A program made the translations under genes and the position numbers. Below the pieces are notes generated by a model. The model saw nothing but the letters and a program-made list of their open reading frames with translations, had not been told where the DNA came from and made no database searches. From Calcarisporiella thermophila CBS 279.70 (Eukaryota; Calcarisporiellomycota), in the NCBI RefSeq assembly GCF_041956535.1, contig NW_027192191.1, positions 1,127,443 to 1,191,442 of the forward strand: 64,000 nt of DNA, given 5' to 3'. This document shows, piece after piece, positions 21,843 to 33,246 of this stretch (position 1 is its first letter; the number at the start of each line of letters is the position of its first letter).

Positions 21843-23824
21843 CTAGCCTTTCAACAAAGGCTGTCTCTCACCATCTCCTTTTTCCCTCCTCTGCTCTGCA
21901 TTGGATGTGTTTGGAGTCGCGGTGCTTGAAGTGGACCCATATCCCACTCCAGTTGTATAAGCAAAGCCACCAGGAGAACCGTTCATAGGTCCCTCTTGTG
22001 TTAATCGTCTCTCGATGGTTTGAGTGGATGCAATTGCCACTGACGTGGTTGGAGATCTTGATCGAATATAATCTCCGCCTCCATCGCTGGAATTCCTGGT
22101 GGATTGGCGGGAGACTGGGAGAGAGTAGAGATGGGGCGAGCCGGATACAGTAACCCCACCACTATTTCCCGACGAACGACGCCGCACATCGAGATGCGAA
22201 TAGATTCGTGGGCCGAGTCCGTACTTGACGGGCCGTCGCACCACTCTCACCTTCTTGTGAACATCGACATATACATCGGTTTCATCAATGATCTCCTCTC
22301 CGATCAGCTCCTCAATGATATCTTCAAGAGTGATAACGCCAATGGCGCCCCCCTCACCCCCTGGATCCTCGGTGACCAGCGCCATGTGGCTGCGCCCCTC
22401 TTGCATGAAATTAAGCATATCCAAGCAAGAAGTGGTGGGAGCCGTCTCGGGAAGGGTGGTGAGGGGGAAAGCGGACACTTTCAACGCATCCTCAGGGTCA
22501 TATGTAATAAGTTGCTTGACAAGGAGCATTCCAATGAAATTAGTGGGATCAGGGGGCGCATAGATGGGAATCCGCGAATAACCGGCCGAGAGAATCTATT
22601 CAATTAGAATGGGGTTACAACCACTTCATGCAGTCAAAAGTGCACCACCATGTGTGTAGAATACCTCGTCCATTGTGTTTTCGTCCAATATATGATCTGC
22701 ACTCAATATAAAAACATCCTCGAGGGGGGTCATCACGGCGGATACAGGCTTTTCGCGAAGATCGAGCACTGCGCCAATGATGGTCACCTCATCCTCCGTC
22801 AACCCCTCGACTTCACCACTGCTGCTCTGGTGAAGCGAGACCAAAGTCTTGAGTTCTACAAGAGAACAGTTGAAATACTACCATCAAACACAAAACAATG
22901 GGCGTGCTAACCTGCTTTACGATAAATAGTACCGCGCTCCTCACCCAGGAAATAGTCCAAGAGTATTGCAATCGGGTAGGCAATGGGGTAGAGTATGTAC
23001 ATAAGCGAAAGGACAAACCAAGAAAATGCAGCTGCAATGGATACGCCATGTCGAACGCAAACAGCTGTTACCAAAGAAGAAAAAAACAAGAGTATTAGCA
23101 TAGTACGATTGCTGGTCGAACCATGCAGGAACTGACCTTGTGGAATTATTCTTTAGCGAGAATAAGAAGAGCTAATATTAATACATCGACATGGAAAATT
23201 TTGGTTCAATGCACTTACTCTCCAAAAATAACAATGAGTGCAGTAGAAATCAGGACAGCAGGCCATCCTCCTCCGAATACTGAATCCATGATAATGGGGA
23301 GGGTCTCGTTCACAATGACGTTGGAAAGTAAAAGGGTCACTAGGATCCAGTGCTTGCCACGCTTGAGAAGTGCGTAGACTTTCTCAGCGTGCTTACGCTC
23401 TTCTGGTTCTCCCGATTGCGCCATGACTTGCAATTAGATGAGCGGGGAAAAGTTTAGACCCACTGCATACATGTATGGTAACATGGACACAAACTTACTT
23501 TGGATGTGAATTGTATCAACGGACATCAATGCCAATGTCAAGCCTACCAATTTGGGTCATTATTTATCATTCTTGCACTGATTTAATTTACGAGATCCCG
23601 TCCAAATCCTTACCGGCAAATACGCCGCCCATCAGTACTAGCACGGTAATAACCACCATTTTTAACCAGTAGCCCGGAGAGTCTGGATTCTCCTCCTCCG
23701 GGCCTTCTCTCCAGTCATGTTGCACATAAGCGACCGAGGCTGCGTAGCCGCGAGGGCGAAGTAGTGACAGAAAAAGAAGGAGAACGCGGCCAAAATACAA
23801 AGAGTTAAGTTGCCGCAATGACAT
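21843..23824 (-). CDS. MAM3: CNNM/Mam3-family membrane protein (DUF21 plus CBS pair)
   Basis: Seven exons (23824-23614, 23543-23499, 23426-23219, 23150-23137, 23064-22912, 22855-22665, 22595-21843) give 524 aa. A hydrophobic N-terminus is followed by the DUF21/CNNM transmembrane domain (about 50-205; [60 protein letters not shown]). A CBS pair follows at about 245-375 ([33 protein letters not shown]). The tail is Ser/Thr/Gly-rich and disordered. Yeast Mam3 is a vacuolar-membrane protein required for Mg sequestration; animal CNNMs bind Mg-ATP through the CBS pair. Exon 4 is a 14-nt microexon that encodes the invariant EIIPQ core. It is divergent from the SppA gene. Confidence 0.93.
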
Positions 23825-24164
23825 GTGAGGAAAATGGTTTTGAGCCTCAATAGGGAAAAGGAGGTTAAAGAAGAAAAAAAGCCTCTTAAAATCATTGATA
23901 TTAAATTTTCCGTTGTTAGCGTCACCAGTTCAGGTCCCGCTCCTATCTCTTTGGTGGTCCTCTTCCTGTATTCCTATGGTGTTTTGCTTGTAACCCAGAG
24001 AGAGTAACCATATTCATCGAATAGGGCGGAAGAGCTATATAGCACGGATCTACACTACACTACTTGTAGACTTGGGCTGTGAACTCTGGCACAATACGAC
24101 AGATTAGTTTTTAGGATTTCCTCGGCCGGACGCGTATTCCATTTCACGATCTAGATTATTCCAT
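23825..24164. promoter_or_regulatory. Divergent promoter of MAM3 and SppA
   Basis: A 340-bp spacer between outward-facing starts. On the minus strand it carries TGACGCTAA (23916-23924), close to the TGACGTAA octamer of two other divergent promoters in this window. Otherwise no assigned element. Confidence 0.4.
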
Positions 24165-26818
24165 TTGGAATCCATGATGTTTTCCCGTTCGCGATGTTCA
24201 ATTTCTAATGGCCATTTACCAATAACGCGCTACTATCAGAGCTCTGCACCGACGCGAGTCTGGGCGCGGCGCCAGCACACAAACGCTAATATGCATGCGC
24301 CTGATCAGCGGCCTCCTCCTGAGCTGTCTATCCACCCTCCTTCTACTGCAAGCTCCTCTACTCCACCTCCTCAACCCCCTCCACCCTCACAGCGTGCCTG
24401 GTTTAAGCCCAAATTTAGGCATATATTTGTTGGCGCTTTTGCGTTATACTCTGCCTCAGTATATTATATGTAAATCGCGCGTTGTTGCTTATTTAACTGA
24501 GCTTTTACTAAAACGTCGGTTCGGCTCTTTGGTTGACAGGCAATGGCGTGAACAGAAGAAACGAGATACCGTCAACCCGGATACGGTTTTACACTGGAGA
24601 ATTACCGATGGGTATTCTTTTTTCTCTAGGGATATTCGTAAACGACCAACTCATGATTTTCACTTATAGCTCTATTGTTGAGACAAACATAGATACTTCA
24701 CCCACTCGAAAACTCCCCCATCTATTAAACCCAACCCCGGGGCCAGTTACAAAAGTCTCAACCCTGTATGAGATTATCCGCGCGATAAAACTCGCAAAGG
24801 ACGATGATCGCATTGTACGCAAATATAATGCATAATTATCTATGCATTTCGATGAATATTTGAACCCTCTCTCTTTTTGGTTTAGGTCGGCATCATGGCC
24901 AATATGAGTAGCGGAGGTACGACCGGCTCTGCGCCTCAATCCTCCCTCGGCTTTGCTCAAGTGCAAGAGATTCGCGAAGCTCTCGATGAGTTCCGCCAAG
25001 CTAAAATCGCAAAATTTGGAGCTGATAAATGCAAGCTAATTGCGTTTGCAGACACATATACTCAGATGTACTATTATCTGGCGAGTGCTTTTGACCACGT
25101 TGCAATTCAACCAACGGGGCAGGTGCCTCTTGTAGGATTGTCCAGCACTGTTACTGTAAATTGAAATTTAGGAGTAAAAGTACAGCAACACCAGTATTTA
25201 TCGTACAATTATACTATTTTTTTTTATAGTTCTTTAAGCAACTGCTGAACAGATTTGGTATTTATGTCCGTGGAGAAGCACGTCGCGAATACAAAAGCGC
25301 CATCAGCCCCTTCACGGAGACAAAGCTGACCCCCGAACAGCGATCTGACCTTGATCAACTCCTTAGTTCCTTGAATACAGACATGCTTCAGGATATTGCC
25401 AGCTCTCGAAAAAATTCCATGAATCTCAAAGAAAATGGGGAAACAAACCAAGATCTTTTTGAGGCCGTAAAACGTGGGCCGTTTATGTCTGAGGAAGCAC
25501 AGCAGATGGGCCTAGTTGATACCCGGACCTACAAGCGGAACATGACGGATATGATAAAAGAGAATGCAGCAATGGGCCTGATCCACTATCTGCGAGTACG
25601 AGAAGTAGAGAAATTGAAGGAGATGAAGGCCTCGAATACGCCTAATATGGTGGTTGGCGTGGTTTATCTTATTGGGACCATTACTCGCACCCCGGGATAT
25701 TTTGGAGCCAATGCAGTTGTAAAGGCACTGCGGTACGGAACTCTCTTGCCTCTAGGTGTTTGCTAGGGATTGACGGTATTGATATATCCTATTACGCTAA
25801 TAGGGAGGCAGCTGAGGATGAGACAGTGGATGCTATTGTCCTGCGTATCGATTCGGGGGGCGGTGATGTAATTGCCTCAGATACTATCCATGACGCCGTC
25901 CAATACGTACAAGAGGAAAAGAAGATCCCTGTCGTCGCATCCTTTGGAAATGTTGCCGGTAACTACCTGATTTGGTATTTGATTTCTCAGTTTCGCAAAG
26001 TTGATGTTTTCCTTTCCCTTAGCCTCTGGGGGCTACTTTGTGGCGACTCACTGCGCTAAAATACTAGCACAGCCAACTACCATCACCGGTTCAATCGGTG
26101 TTGCAATGCTTAGGCCGCATATCTCGCAAGAATTCTTCAAGTGGGCGGGTATTGATATCGAGCAAACTTTCATGGGCAGCAAGGGTAACACAGCACATTC
26201 ATTCGTTTCTCTCTACTAAGCTTTACTTAATTACTTCAAAATACTTAAGCCGAATCGCTCCTGATCGATCTGGAGGGTGAGGACCTCGAGCGTTGGAAAC
26301 GTACTGCCGACATATACTATGCTGATTTCAAATCTCGGGTCGCTGCTGGCCGTAATCTTGATCCCGAAAAGGTGGAGGACCTTGCGAAGGGGCGGCTATG
26401 GTCCGGGCGAAACGCTCTCTCCGTTGGTTTGATCGACGAGCAGGGTGGCATATACCGTGCGATTCGGGTTGCGGCGGAGCTGGGGCTGAAACGTCGACTC
26501 GAGAGTGATCTGAAGGAGGAGGTGAAGGCCCTTCTGCCTAAGAAGCTGGATGACTCGATGGAGGTTGTAGTGAAGTCTTTCCCAGCTAAACGCACCTTCA
26601 TCGAGCGACTTAAGCAGCTGGAAGAGGTCGATTCAGAGGCTTGGGAAAATTTCGCCGGGGGACAAGGAGAGAAGGCGCTGATGCTGGTCACCGCACAGGT
26701 TGCGCAATTTATCGGAGAGGCCTTACACGCAGGGATCGAGGATTTCGTGGATAATTTAAAGCAGCGTGCCGTGATGTCTTCTCAGCCGAGGTACGAGATG
26801 GAGGTTAGCATTGAATAG
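24165..26818 (+). CDS. sppA: SppA-type signal peptide peptidase (protease IV, S49), probably organellar
   Basis: Eight exons (24165-24469, 24540-24611, 24670-24814, 24886-25155, 25230-25732, 25804-25958, 26023-26184, 26250-26818) give 726 aa with two tandem S49 domains. Catalytic Lys286 lies in EYKSAISPF of the first domain and the nucleophile Ser485 in ASGGY of the second, the split Lys-Ser dyad of bacterial protease IV (E. coli Lys209/Ser409, nearly the same spacing). The N-terminus is Arg/Ser-rich without acidic residues up to about residue 35, like a mitochondrial presequence, then a Pro-rich linker and one membrane helix (about 86-102). Start may be Met1 or Met4. It would cleave residual peptides in a membrane; mitochondrial location is inferred. 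Confidence 0.9.
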
Positions 26819-27032
26819 ATGGAGTTGAAGACGGACTTCTCTCTATTTATTTGAACGTCTAGCTGTGAAATAAACAACATCGGGTTTTCTCTTTCATTTC
26901 ATCGAATTACCGCACTCTTATTGTCACTTCAATTGAATTGAAATATATCACCAATACATAGACGAAATAATATCAAAAAAAGTATCCAAAACGTCAAGAT
27001 GGGTAGCATTAGATCCAATACACTAATTCTCT

Positions 27033-27581
27033 CTATGTGGCTATCGCTAGCGTTTTCACCCCCATTAAGCCAACTCCGTCCACGTAACCCAATATATATA
27101 TCCATATTTTCCCTCCAATGCCCTCGCTCTTCTCATCCTCAAAACCAGCTCGCTCTCCAACTCGATAGACACGCACCTCCTTCAGACCCCTTAATACCTC
27201 TCTCAATCGTTTGTATTGCTCCTTTTGCGGCTGATAGTCGTGATTTTCCAATGACGCCATGAATTCATCCAAAGTCTGCGATCTACATCTCTTCCCGCGC
27301 AAGCTGGGATTTTCTTGTGCAGCTATCGCCGGAAATTCATCGTCGGATGGAAGAGTCGATTTTTCGTACTCAAGTTGGACGACCGTATAGGGCTCGTCGG
27401 ACTCTGAGGGGTAGGTGAGCCCTCTGGTCGCGTTCTCGAGATCCACGGTGAGATCGGTGAATTGTTTAACGGCAGAGCCTTCCTCCTTGGAAGCCGTGCT
27501 GATGGCATTCCGCGAGGCCGGCGGGTTTATAGTGTTATTAGTAAGCATGTCCATGTAGTTTTGGTCGGATCGATCCGTCAT
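27033..27581 (-). CDS. NuiA-family (nuclease A inhibitor-like) protein
   Basis: Single exon, 182 aa. After a disordered N-terminus, residues about 45-182 match the order of blocks in nuclease A inhibitors: LENATRGLTYPSESDEPY, then an aromatic strand, then DEFMASL, then a helix (EQYKRLREVLRGL), VRVYRVGE, and a final Ile/Tyr strand with GLMGVKT. In Anabaena NuiA this fold blocks the non-specific nuclease NucA through its acidic and C-terminal residues. Here a 15-residue loop rich in Glu/Lys is inserted between VYRVGE and the last strand. Whether it still inhibits a nuclease is unknown; NUC1/EndoG, a NucA relative, is a natural candidate partner. Confidence 0.7.
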   Translation of the reverse strand: MTDRSDQNYMDMLTNNTINPPASRNAISTASKEEGSAVKQFTDLTVDLENATRGLTYPSESDEPYTVVQLEYEKSTLPSDDEFPAIAAQENPSLRGKRCRSQTLDEFMASLENHDYQPQKEQYKRLREVLRGLKEVRVYRVGERAGFEDEKSEGIGGKIWIYILGYVDGVGLMGVKTLAIAT

Positions 27582-27876
27582 GTTGAACGCTCTTCAGGGA
27601 GAAAGAAAAATTTCTTGGGCAATACTATTTTTCTTTCTCAGTTCGATGGCGTAGAATTGGACCCCGACAATGTCCAAAATTTAATATTTATTTTTATTAC
27701 AAGACACTTTGGCAGCGATAAGTAATACTAGATAACGTAAAGGAGAGTGCAGACAATAGTAACAGTATATAGAATAATATAGCTCAAGCTATAGCAAAGG
27801 GGAAACATATATAATAGACTGTATAAAAAGCTCAAAAAACAAGTACTGTATATAATGTATCTATATTCATGGAACA

Positions 27877-29178
27877 TTAGGAATACCGGCTTTCCTCCAC
27901 CATTAATGCTTCGAACAGCCTAACAGTAGCGTCAGCTTCATCTTGCAAATTCTGTAATCTCAGGTAAGCGTGCGAGTTATTCGAGTTGTCTCGATCTCGG
28001 TTTTGTTGGCGGCGTGCGCGCCTTCCGCTTCCACCTCGTCCACTGCCCTGTCGTCTTCTCTGAGAATCCCGCTCCAGGTTCCTCTCTCTATGTGCTACAC
28101 TACGTGCCACTTCATCCACATCCTCCTCATCCTCCGCCTCGTTATCACGTGAGGAGCGACTGTGATGTATCCCACTATGATCGCTTGACTCATTCCTTCG
28201 CCACCCTCCATATACAATCAACCCATTATCCACGCAGAGTCCGAACTCATCCAAGAATTCCTGATAAAGCTCAAAATCATCCACATCCAACCACTCCTCA
28301 CCAATGCCGTCTTCAAATTCATCCAGATTCTCTTGCTCAAAGAACCAGAACTCGCGGCTACTCCATCCAGCCGGTTCCTGCCCACTATTACGCTGGTATT
28401 GTGGCCGCCTACGCCTTTGTTGGACGTGGCATTGTTCTTCGTCGAGCACGTGGCGTGTGCCATCCGGATTCAAGTGTGCAAAATGGCACGAGTTGCCGAA
28501 AGGACAAAATCGGTTGTTGGCCGGACTAGCACGGAAATGTTTGCAGGGTATACGTGCCGTTTTCGCACGGTATGCCCCGCAAATCTTGTTTTTCTGTGCT
28601 CCGGTTGCGTAAACACTCGATGGGATAATAAAATTGGAAACGGTGCGACAGAGAGGGCAAGATTTGCATTGCGATCCAACATCGGTCTTTTTTCTCCATT
28701 CTCTAATGCATGCTATTCAACATTATTCAAAGATTAATGAATGATCGAGCATTTCATGGATATATGCGAAACTACGACACTCACTGAGACAAAAAATATG
28801 GTCACATTCGGGCAGAAGCCCAAATGTAACTGGCACTTCCAAACAGATGGCACATGTATGGTCACCGCTAGATCTTGTAATTGAGGAGGTGGAGGCCTCA
28901 GCATTGGCTCCACCAGACGTTGCGCCAGGTAAGGCACCCCCAACTTCAGGATTTTCATGCCGGAACCAGCACCCATTGCCGCGACGACAATATCCCTGTG
29001 CAAAATACTTGCACAATTCTTTGCTCGCGGTCAATCTCGATGGTTCGCCATTGGAGGCTTCTGTGGCACAGATCGAAGGGATGGCTGCATCCGTTTGGTC
29101 ATGAAGGAAAAAACAGTCCTTCCCACGGGCACAGTAGCCCTGTGCATAGTACTTGCAAACGACCTCAGAACGAGACAT
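27877..29178 (-). CDS. Makorin-type E3 ubiquitin ligase (CCCH-CCCH-RING-CCCH)
   Basis: Two exons, 29178-28785 and 28712-27877, give 409 aa. Order: CCCH finger 1 (Cys8, Cys16, Cys22, His26), CCCH finger 2 (Cys56, Cys64, Cys70, His74), a C3HC4 RING (Cys109, Cys112, Cys125, His127, Cys130, Cys133, Cys150, Cys153) and CCCH finger 3 (Cys188, Cys201, Cys207, His211). The intron falls inside the RING and its removal recreates the CL-T-C-I-REW helix. This order is the makorin architecture: RNA binding through CCCH fingers plus ubiquitin ligation. The C-terminal third has an acidic Trp/Phe/Glu-rich region, Arg-rich tracts and a terminal coiled segment. Targets unknown. Confidence 0.92.
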
Positions 29179-31056
29179 AACGCCTTGATTTTACACCGGA
29201 ATTTAAGAGCGCCTGAAAAAATAAACTCGCAGCACTTGGGCTATGAAATGTAGGTGCCTCAGGACGTGATTCTATTCCCTAATAAATTCTGCGACACTGG
29301 TGTGATGATAGGACGGTGGATGTAGGATGAATTTAATGCTGTCCGCGCCCCTAAGTCGCAGCAGGGTGAGAATGAAAACAGGTAAAATTGCATACTCTCA
29401 ATAAAAATTGCCACATTCTGCGTGGCGTAGTTGAAAAATTTATTGATGGACCCACCAGGTGAAGGATTCGTTAGAATTAGTTTGACCATAATCGACAGAA
29501 GTAATTGGATTGATATTTCGCGTAGCTTTATTCCATTAAAATCTTCTCAGAGTTCAATCAATTTCATAAAATCTCCAGAAAAAATGCAACTATCTCGCCC
29601 GTTGAATAAAATTGCTTTACTGATTTGCATTAATACGCGATTATTAACATATTTGAACGACTATTAAAATCTGAACATGCTGCCGTAGATTCACCACAAT
29701 CAACGCCCGTATGTAATCAAGCTCCCAAGCAAAGGACACACTCAAAGGTGCATCATCCCTTTTATATCACAAAGCTTGAGCCCTACAATATGTGGGTCTA
29801 TGGTAGTCTTGATCACTCTAGGATAAATGATCGCGTTCGATTCTGGATGTTTCATATGGCCATTCAGACTCGTTGCTGCTATTAGTTGGGTTAATCACTT
29901 TTTAAAAGATTGATGTACTCAACGAAAAAGAGAAGTTGAAGGAAGGGATAAAAATGGACTTTGTGTACTGCCTATCTCTCTCCTATGAGGATATGTGGCA
30001 GCAATAGGCACCAGATGTTTTTTCGCTCGAAGCTCCGAAGTCTTCAATTTGTAAATCCAACGAGCCTGTGGCATTAAGCCGAGAAACATTATAAAAATGG
30101 ATGAATTGTTGCGTGTTGAGTCAAGAAAAACTCTGAGACGCTCAATAAACAGCCCGATTTGCAAAAATATCTACAACAGCTGAAGGACGTAGCTGGCTAA
30201 ATGATAAGTAGTTGATAGCGCAAAAACAACCTAAATGCTACTATTAATGGAGTATTATTGCCACGCGGTATTGAGGATGGAAAATCGAAACATCATGGCC
30301 ATCAGAAGTACTATTAGTCGCATCAGGGTAGAAGTATGTCGCTTTAAATTCAGGTACTCGCTCACGGCTGGTTAAGCTATCTGATGATGAGGTTAAGAGG
30401 TCGGATTTGCCAGAAACAAGAGAGCCCGAGGAGCAAGATTGATACATCAAAAGAAATATTCGAGGATAACGAGGAACTGGCTAGTGTTCGCAATCATCAT
30501 TAAATGTTTCCGTCATTCCAGAGACAGGGTCATGGAATACTATCGCAATACGACCAAACGGCTCAGCAAGATGTTTACACTCTACCACCGTATAAATAAT
30601 GGATAATTCCTGGCCCGAGTTGGGGCAGCGTCCTCCTCCCAAGATTGCTGTTGAGGATGGCACAGGCATCTCAAGGGGGAGTGCGAGCCAGAGATGCAAC
30701 ATTGTGCGGAAGTTGAGGGTGGCAAACTCCTTGCGGCCGGCTTATGAGGCAATTAATCGGACATAGTAGGCAGGTTTTGCCGTAGGTGCAACCTTTCATT
30801 CTCCGCACACCTCGATTGATCGCTTCAAGTTGCACAGCTAAAACTCTAAAATAGACGGGCTCCACACAAGACTGATCCGTAGCCGACTACTTAGGCCAGG
30901 CTGGCTTTTCCCTCGCTTTCTCTTTTTCTCTTCTTCTTTGTTGTCCTGACTCAAATCCAAAACACACCTTCCACTCCTTTTACTAAGACGCCCTGCCTCT
31001 TCCAGCCTCCATTCCACTCCTTAACCCATCTCCATTCCTTTGAATCTTCTCACGAC
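29179..31056. other. Long region without a recognised gene
   Basis: About 1.9 kb with only short frames. The best is minus 30702-30481 (possibly from an exon reaching further up), reading LALPLEMPVPSSTAILGGG and ending GMTETFNDDCEH-stop, followed by a second minus frame 30450-30244. They have coding-like composition but no family and no clear start or splice joins, so they are noted only as a possible minus-strand gene or relic. The last 150 bp is a pyrimidine-rich leader for the small gene at 31057. Confidence 0.35.
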
Positions 31057-31389
31057 ATGTCACGATTCCTAGAAAGCAATTCCATTCGCGGGCTGCCCTT
31101 CCGCGTACCCTCCTTCCGTAGCAGCACGACAAGTGTCCCGCGCGACCCCTTATCCGCCCGCCTCAGACGTCTCGAGCGTGAGCTGACCACCATCCTAGAA
31201 GATGCCCTTGAGGTCAAGCCTCAGGCACAAAACTCGCAAATTGTCGCAGGCTTAGGATCGAACCTTGAGGATCCATTCCCGATTTTCTCGGACCTTCTGC
31301 GACACTCGCAGCGTAAGCGGTGGTGGCGTGGTGTCAAGAAAGTAATGAACTGCTGCGTGAAGCCGTTCAAGTCGAAAGCCGTCTACTGA
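31057..31389 (+). CDS. Small orphan protein, basic C-terminus with Cys-Cys pair
   Basis: Intronless 110-codon frame behind a long pyrimidine-rich leader resembling other 5' UTRs in the window. The protein is Ser/Arg-rich at the N-terminus, has one amphipathic helix around residues 38-55 (LSARLRRLERELTTILEDAL) and ends in a Trp-Trp, Lys-rich segment with adjacent cysteines (MNCCVKPFKSK). A Cys pair beside basic residues could be lipidated, but that is speculation. No family recognised. Confidence 0.5.
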   Translation: MSRFLESNSIRGLPFRVPSFRSSTTSVPRDPLSARLRRLERELTTILEDALEVKPQAQNSQIVAGLGSNLEDPFPIFSDLLRHSQRKRWWRGVKKVMNCCVKPFKSKAVY

Positions 31390-31986
31390 TATGAGATCCT
31401 TTCAGGAAAATAGTTTGTTTTTTTTGTGGTTTAGAAGGTCTTTCTATCTTTGTTTTCTTCTGTATGGATAGGGGGGATTCGCTTTTGTTTGTTTAATATT
31501 TGTTAATTGGTATTAATAGGAACGCTTGTTTATACACTACTCCTTTCTATAGCACTAGTATTTTTGACGGATCTATTCTTGTTTCTTGATTATTTCCATC
31601 CGTCTCTCCTTATCTCTTATGCTTTCTATATCCCCACCCCTCTTATTCCCCTAATTATCTTCTCTAAATCTCCTCTACCTTCGACCCTTTCCACTCCTTA
31701 TTACCTTCTAACCTCCCTTCGATATTACCGCTTATTACCGAGTCCACTGCCTTGGAAATCTATTCGCTTCACATCATTCCCCGTTGCAGATCTACTATTC
31801 TTAGAACGACTCGTCTAAAAATAAATATAGAGCTCTCCAGAATAGCAGACTAAATTATTAAAAGCAATTTTGTACAAATCGCGGCGGATACTTGATTATA
31901 TACGGATGAATATTTATTGAATAGATACAAGTGACTGAAGCAAGGGGCTGCTCCATACAAAAGAACGAAAGCGGATTTTCCTAGCA
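31390..31986. other. Convergent spacer
   Basis: T-rich 3' region of the small plus-strand gene, with a 103-codon frame (31507-31818) of Leu/Pro/Ser low-complexity sequence that looks like a composition artefact. No gene claimed. Confidence 0.45.
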
Positions 31987-32325
31987 CTACGATGGAAATC
32001 TTTCCATCTGCTCTAATTCTTTTTGCATTTCTGCCTCTTCCTTCTCTCTCTCTCCAGCTTTGGCCATTTTCGAGCTCCGCATGATCTTCCCTAAAGTCTT
32101 TTTCACATTACCCATGATTTTCGATGGATGCTTGGGGCCAGGTCCATCTTCGACACTAGAGGTCGACTCGCGACGCTCACCAGAGGCCAGAGGATGGCTC
32201 GTGCCTGATTGCTCCTCAGAATGTTTAGTATTCGAAGCGCTTGCGTCCTCGACGACTGCAGCACCTGCAACCTCACCTCCCGAATTGTCAGAAGCTAAAG
32301 GGTTAGCTTGAGTATTTGGATCCAT
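31987..32325 (-). CDS. Small hydrophilic orphan protein
   Basis: A 112-codon intronless frame; the ATG at 32325 is preferred over the in-frame ATG 48 nt upstream because its downstream sequence is uniformly hydrophilic (MDPNTQANPLASDNSGGE). The protein is Ser/Glu/Ala-rich, and residues about 70-110 form a Lys/Glu-rich helix (KIMGNVKKTLGKIMRSSKMA, then a Glu/Lys coiled coil). No domain recognised. The biased composition fits a disordered, possibly stress-related protein, but nothing proves expression. Confidence 0.45.
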   Translation of the reverse strand: MDPNTQANPLASDNSGGEVAGAAVVEDASASNTKHSEEQSGTSHPLASGERRESTSSVEDGPGPKHPSKIMGNVKKTLGKIMRSSKMAKAGEREKEEAEMQKELEQMERFPS

Positions 32326-33246
32326 GTTTGAAGAAAGTTTGCAAAGAGTACGACTTATCTTGATGAAAAGCACACACTTTTAAAAATGGAATCGCGACTC
32401 TGTATATATATCTAAATGTGAAACGCCCATGTAATAAATGTTTAAAAACAAAGCATGGGATGAAGTATATGTATTCTGCATTTTTTGGAACATACGCAAT
32501 GGTTTTGGGTGCCACATCCCTTAGGTGAAAGGACAGTTTGGATTCCATGTTTATACTTGCTCTTCAGAGTACATCCAGCGTTATGTATTTCCATCCTTTC
32601 CAATTCCAAAGATGCCGAATAATTGACAATCAAGATGCGTCATTACATAATTTCTATTAGCTTTGCACCAGCCACTCCATTGAGTTGGCCATAGTTCGGG
32701 CTCCGACTGATTATGATCGCAAAAAGCCACATATAGATCCAACAAATAAAAAGCCTGCGATATCCTTTTAATGGCTATCTAGAAAATTTCATACGCCTTC
32801 AGAATAATGTGGATCAGTCGCCTGAAAACTTTTGTGGTGAACCTTACTATTTGTGGACTTTATACACCGCTTTTAAAAATAGAATCCCATTCTCTTTTAA
32901 TATGATCAGCGATTAAATAATCCTAAAAAGACAATAGTGCAATCCGCATTTTCAACTTTCGATAGGTAACTTCTTTCGATTCTTTCTTTGTTTGAGATAA
33001 AGTCCAGGCTTATTAAATTGAATAACGCGTCCGCAAACTCTTCTATAGATGACAAGTTCCTTGGATTTTATCTAATTTAATGGGAGAGATATTGTTTATC
33101 TCCTCCTTAAATATCTAGTTTATAGCCATCCTCTTATATATTGCACTCCTGAATAATCCTTAATATTTCCGCTTTTCCAGTTTCATCCTCTTTGCACACC
33201 TTGTTGTTATACAATCTTCCATTTTTCTGTTTTAATATCATTCGAC
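32326..33246. other. A+T-rich intergenic region
   Basis: About 900 bp between divergent genes. Minus frames at 32303-32633 are short and without family signal. A pyrimidine-rich tract precedes the GT2 start. Nothing else seen. Confidence 0.5.
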
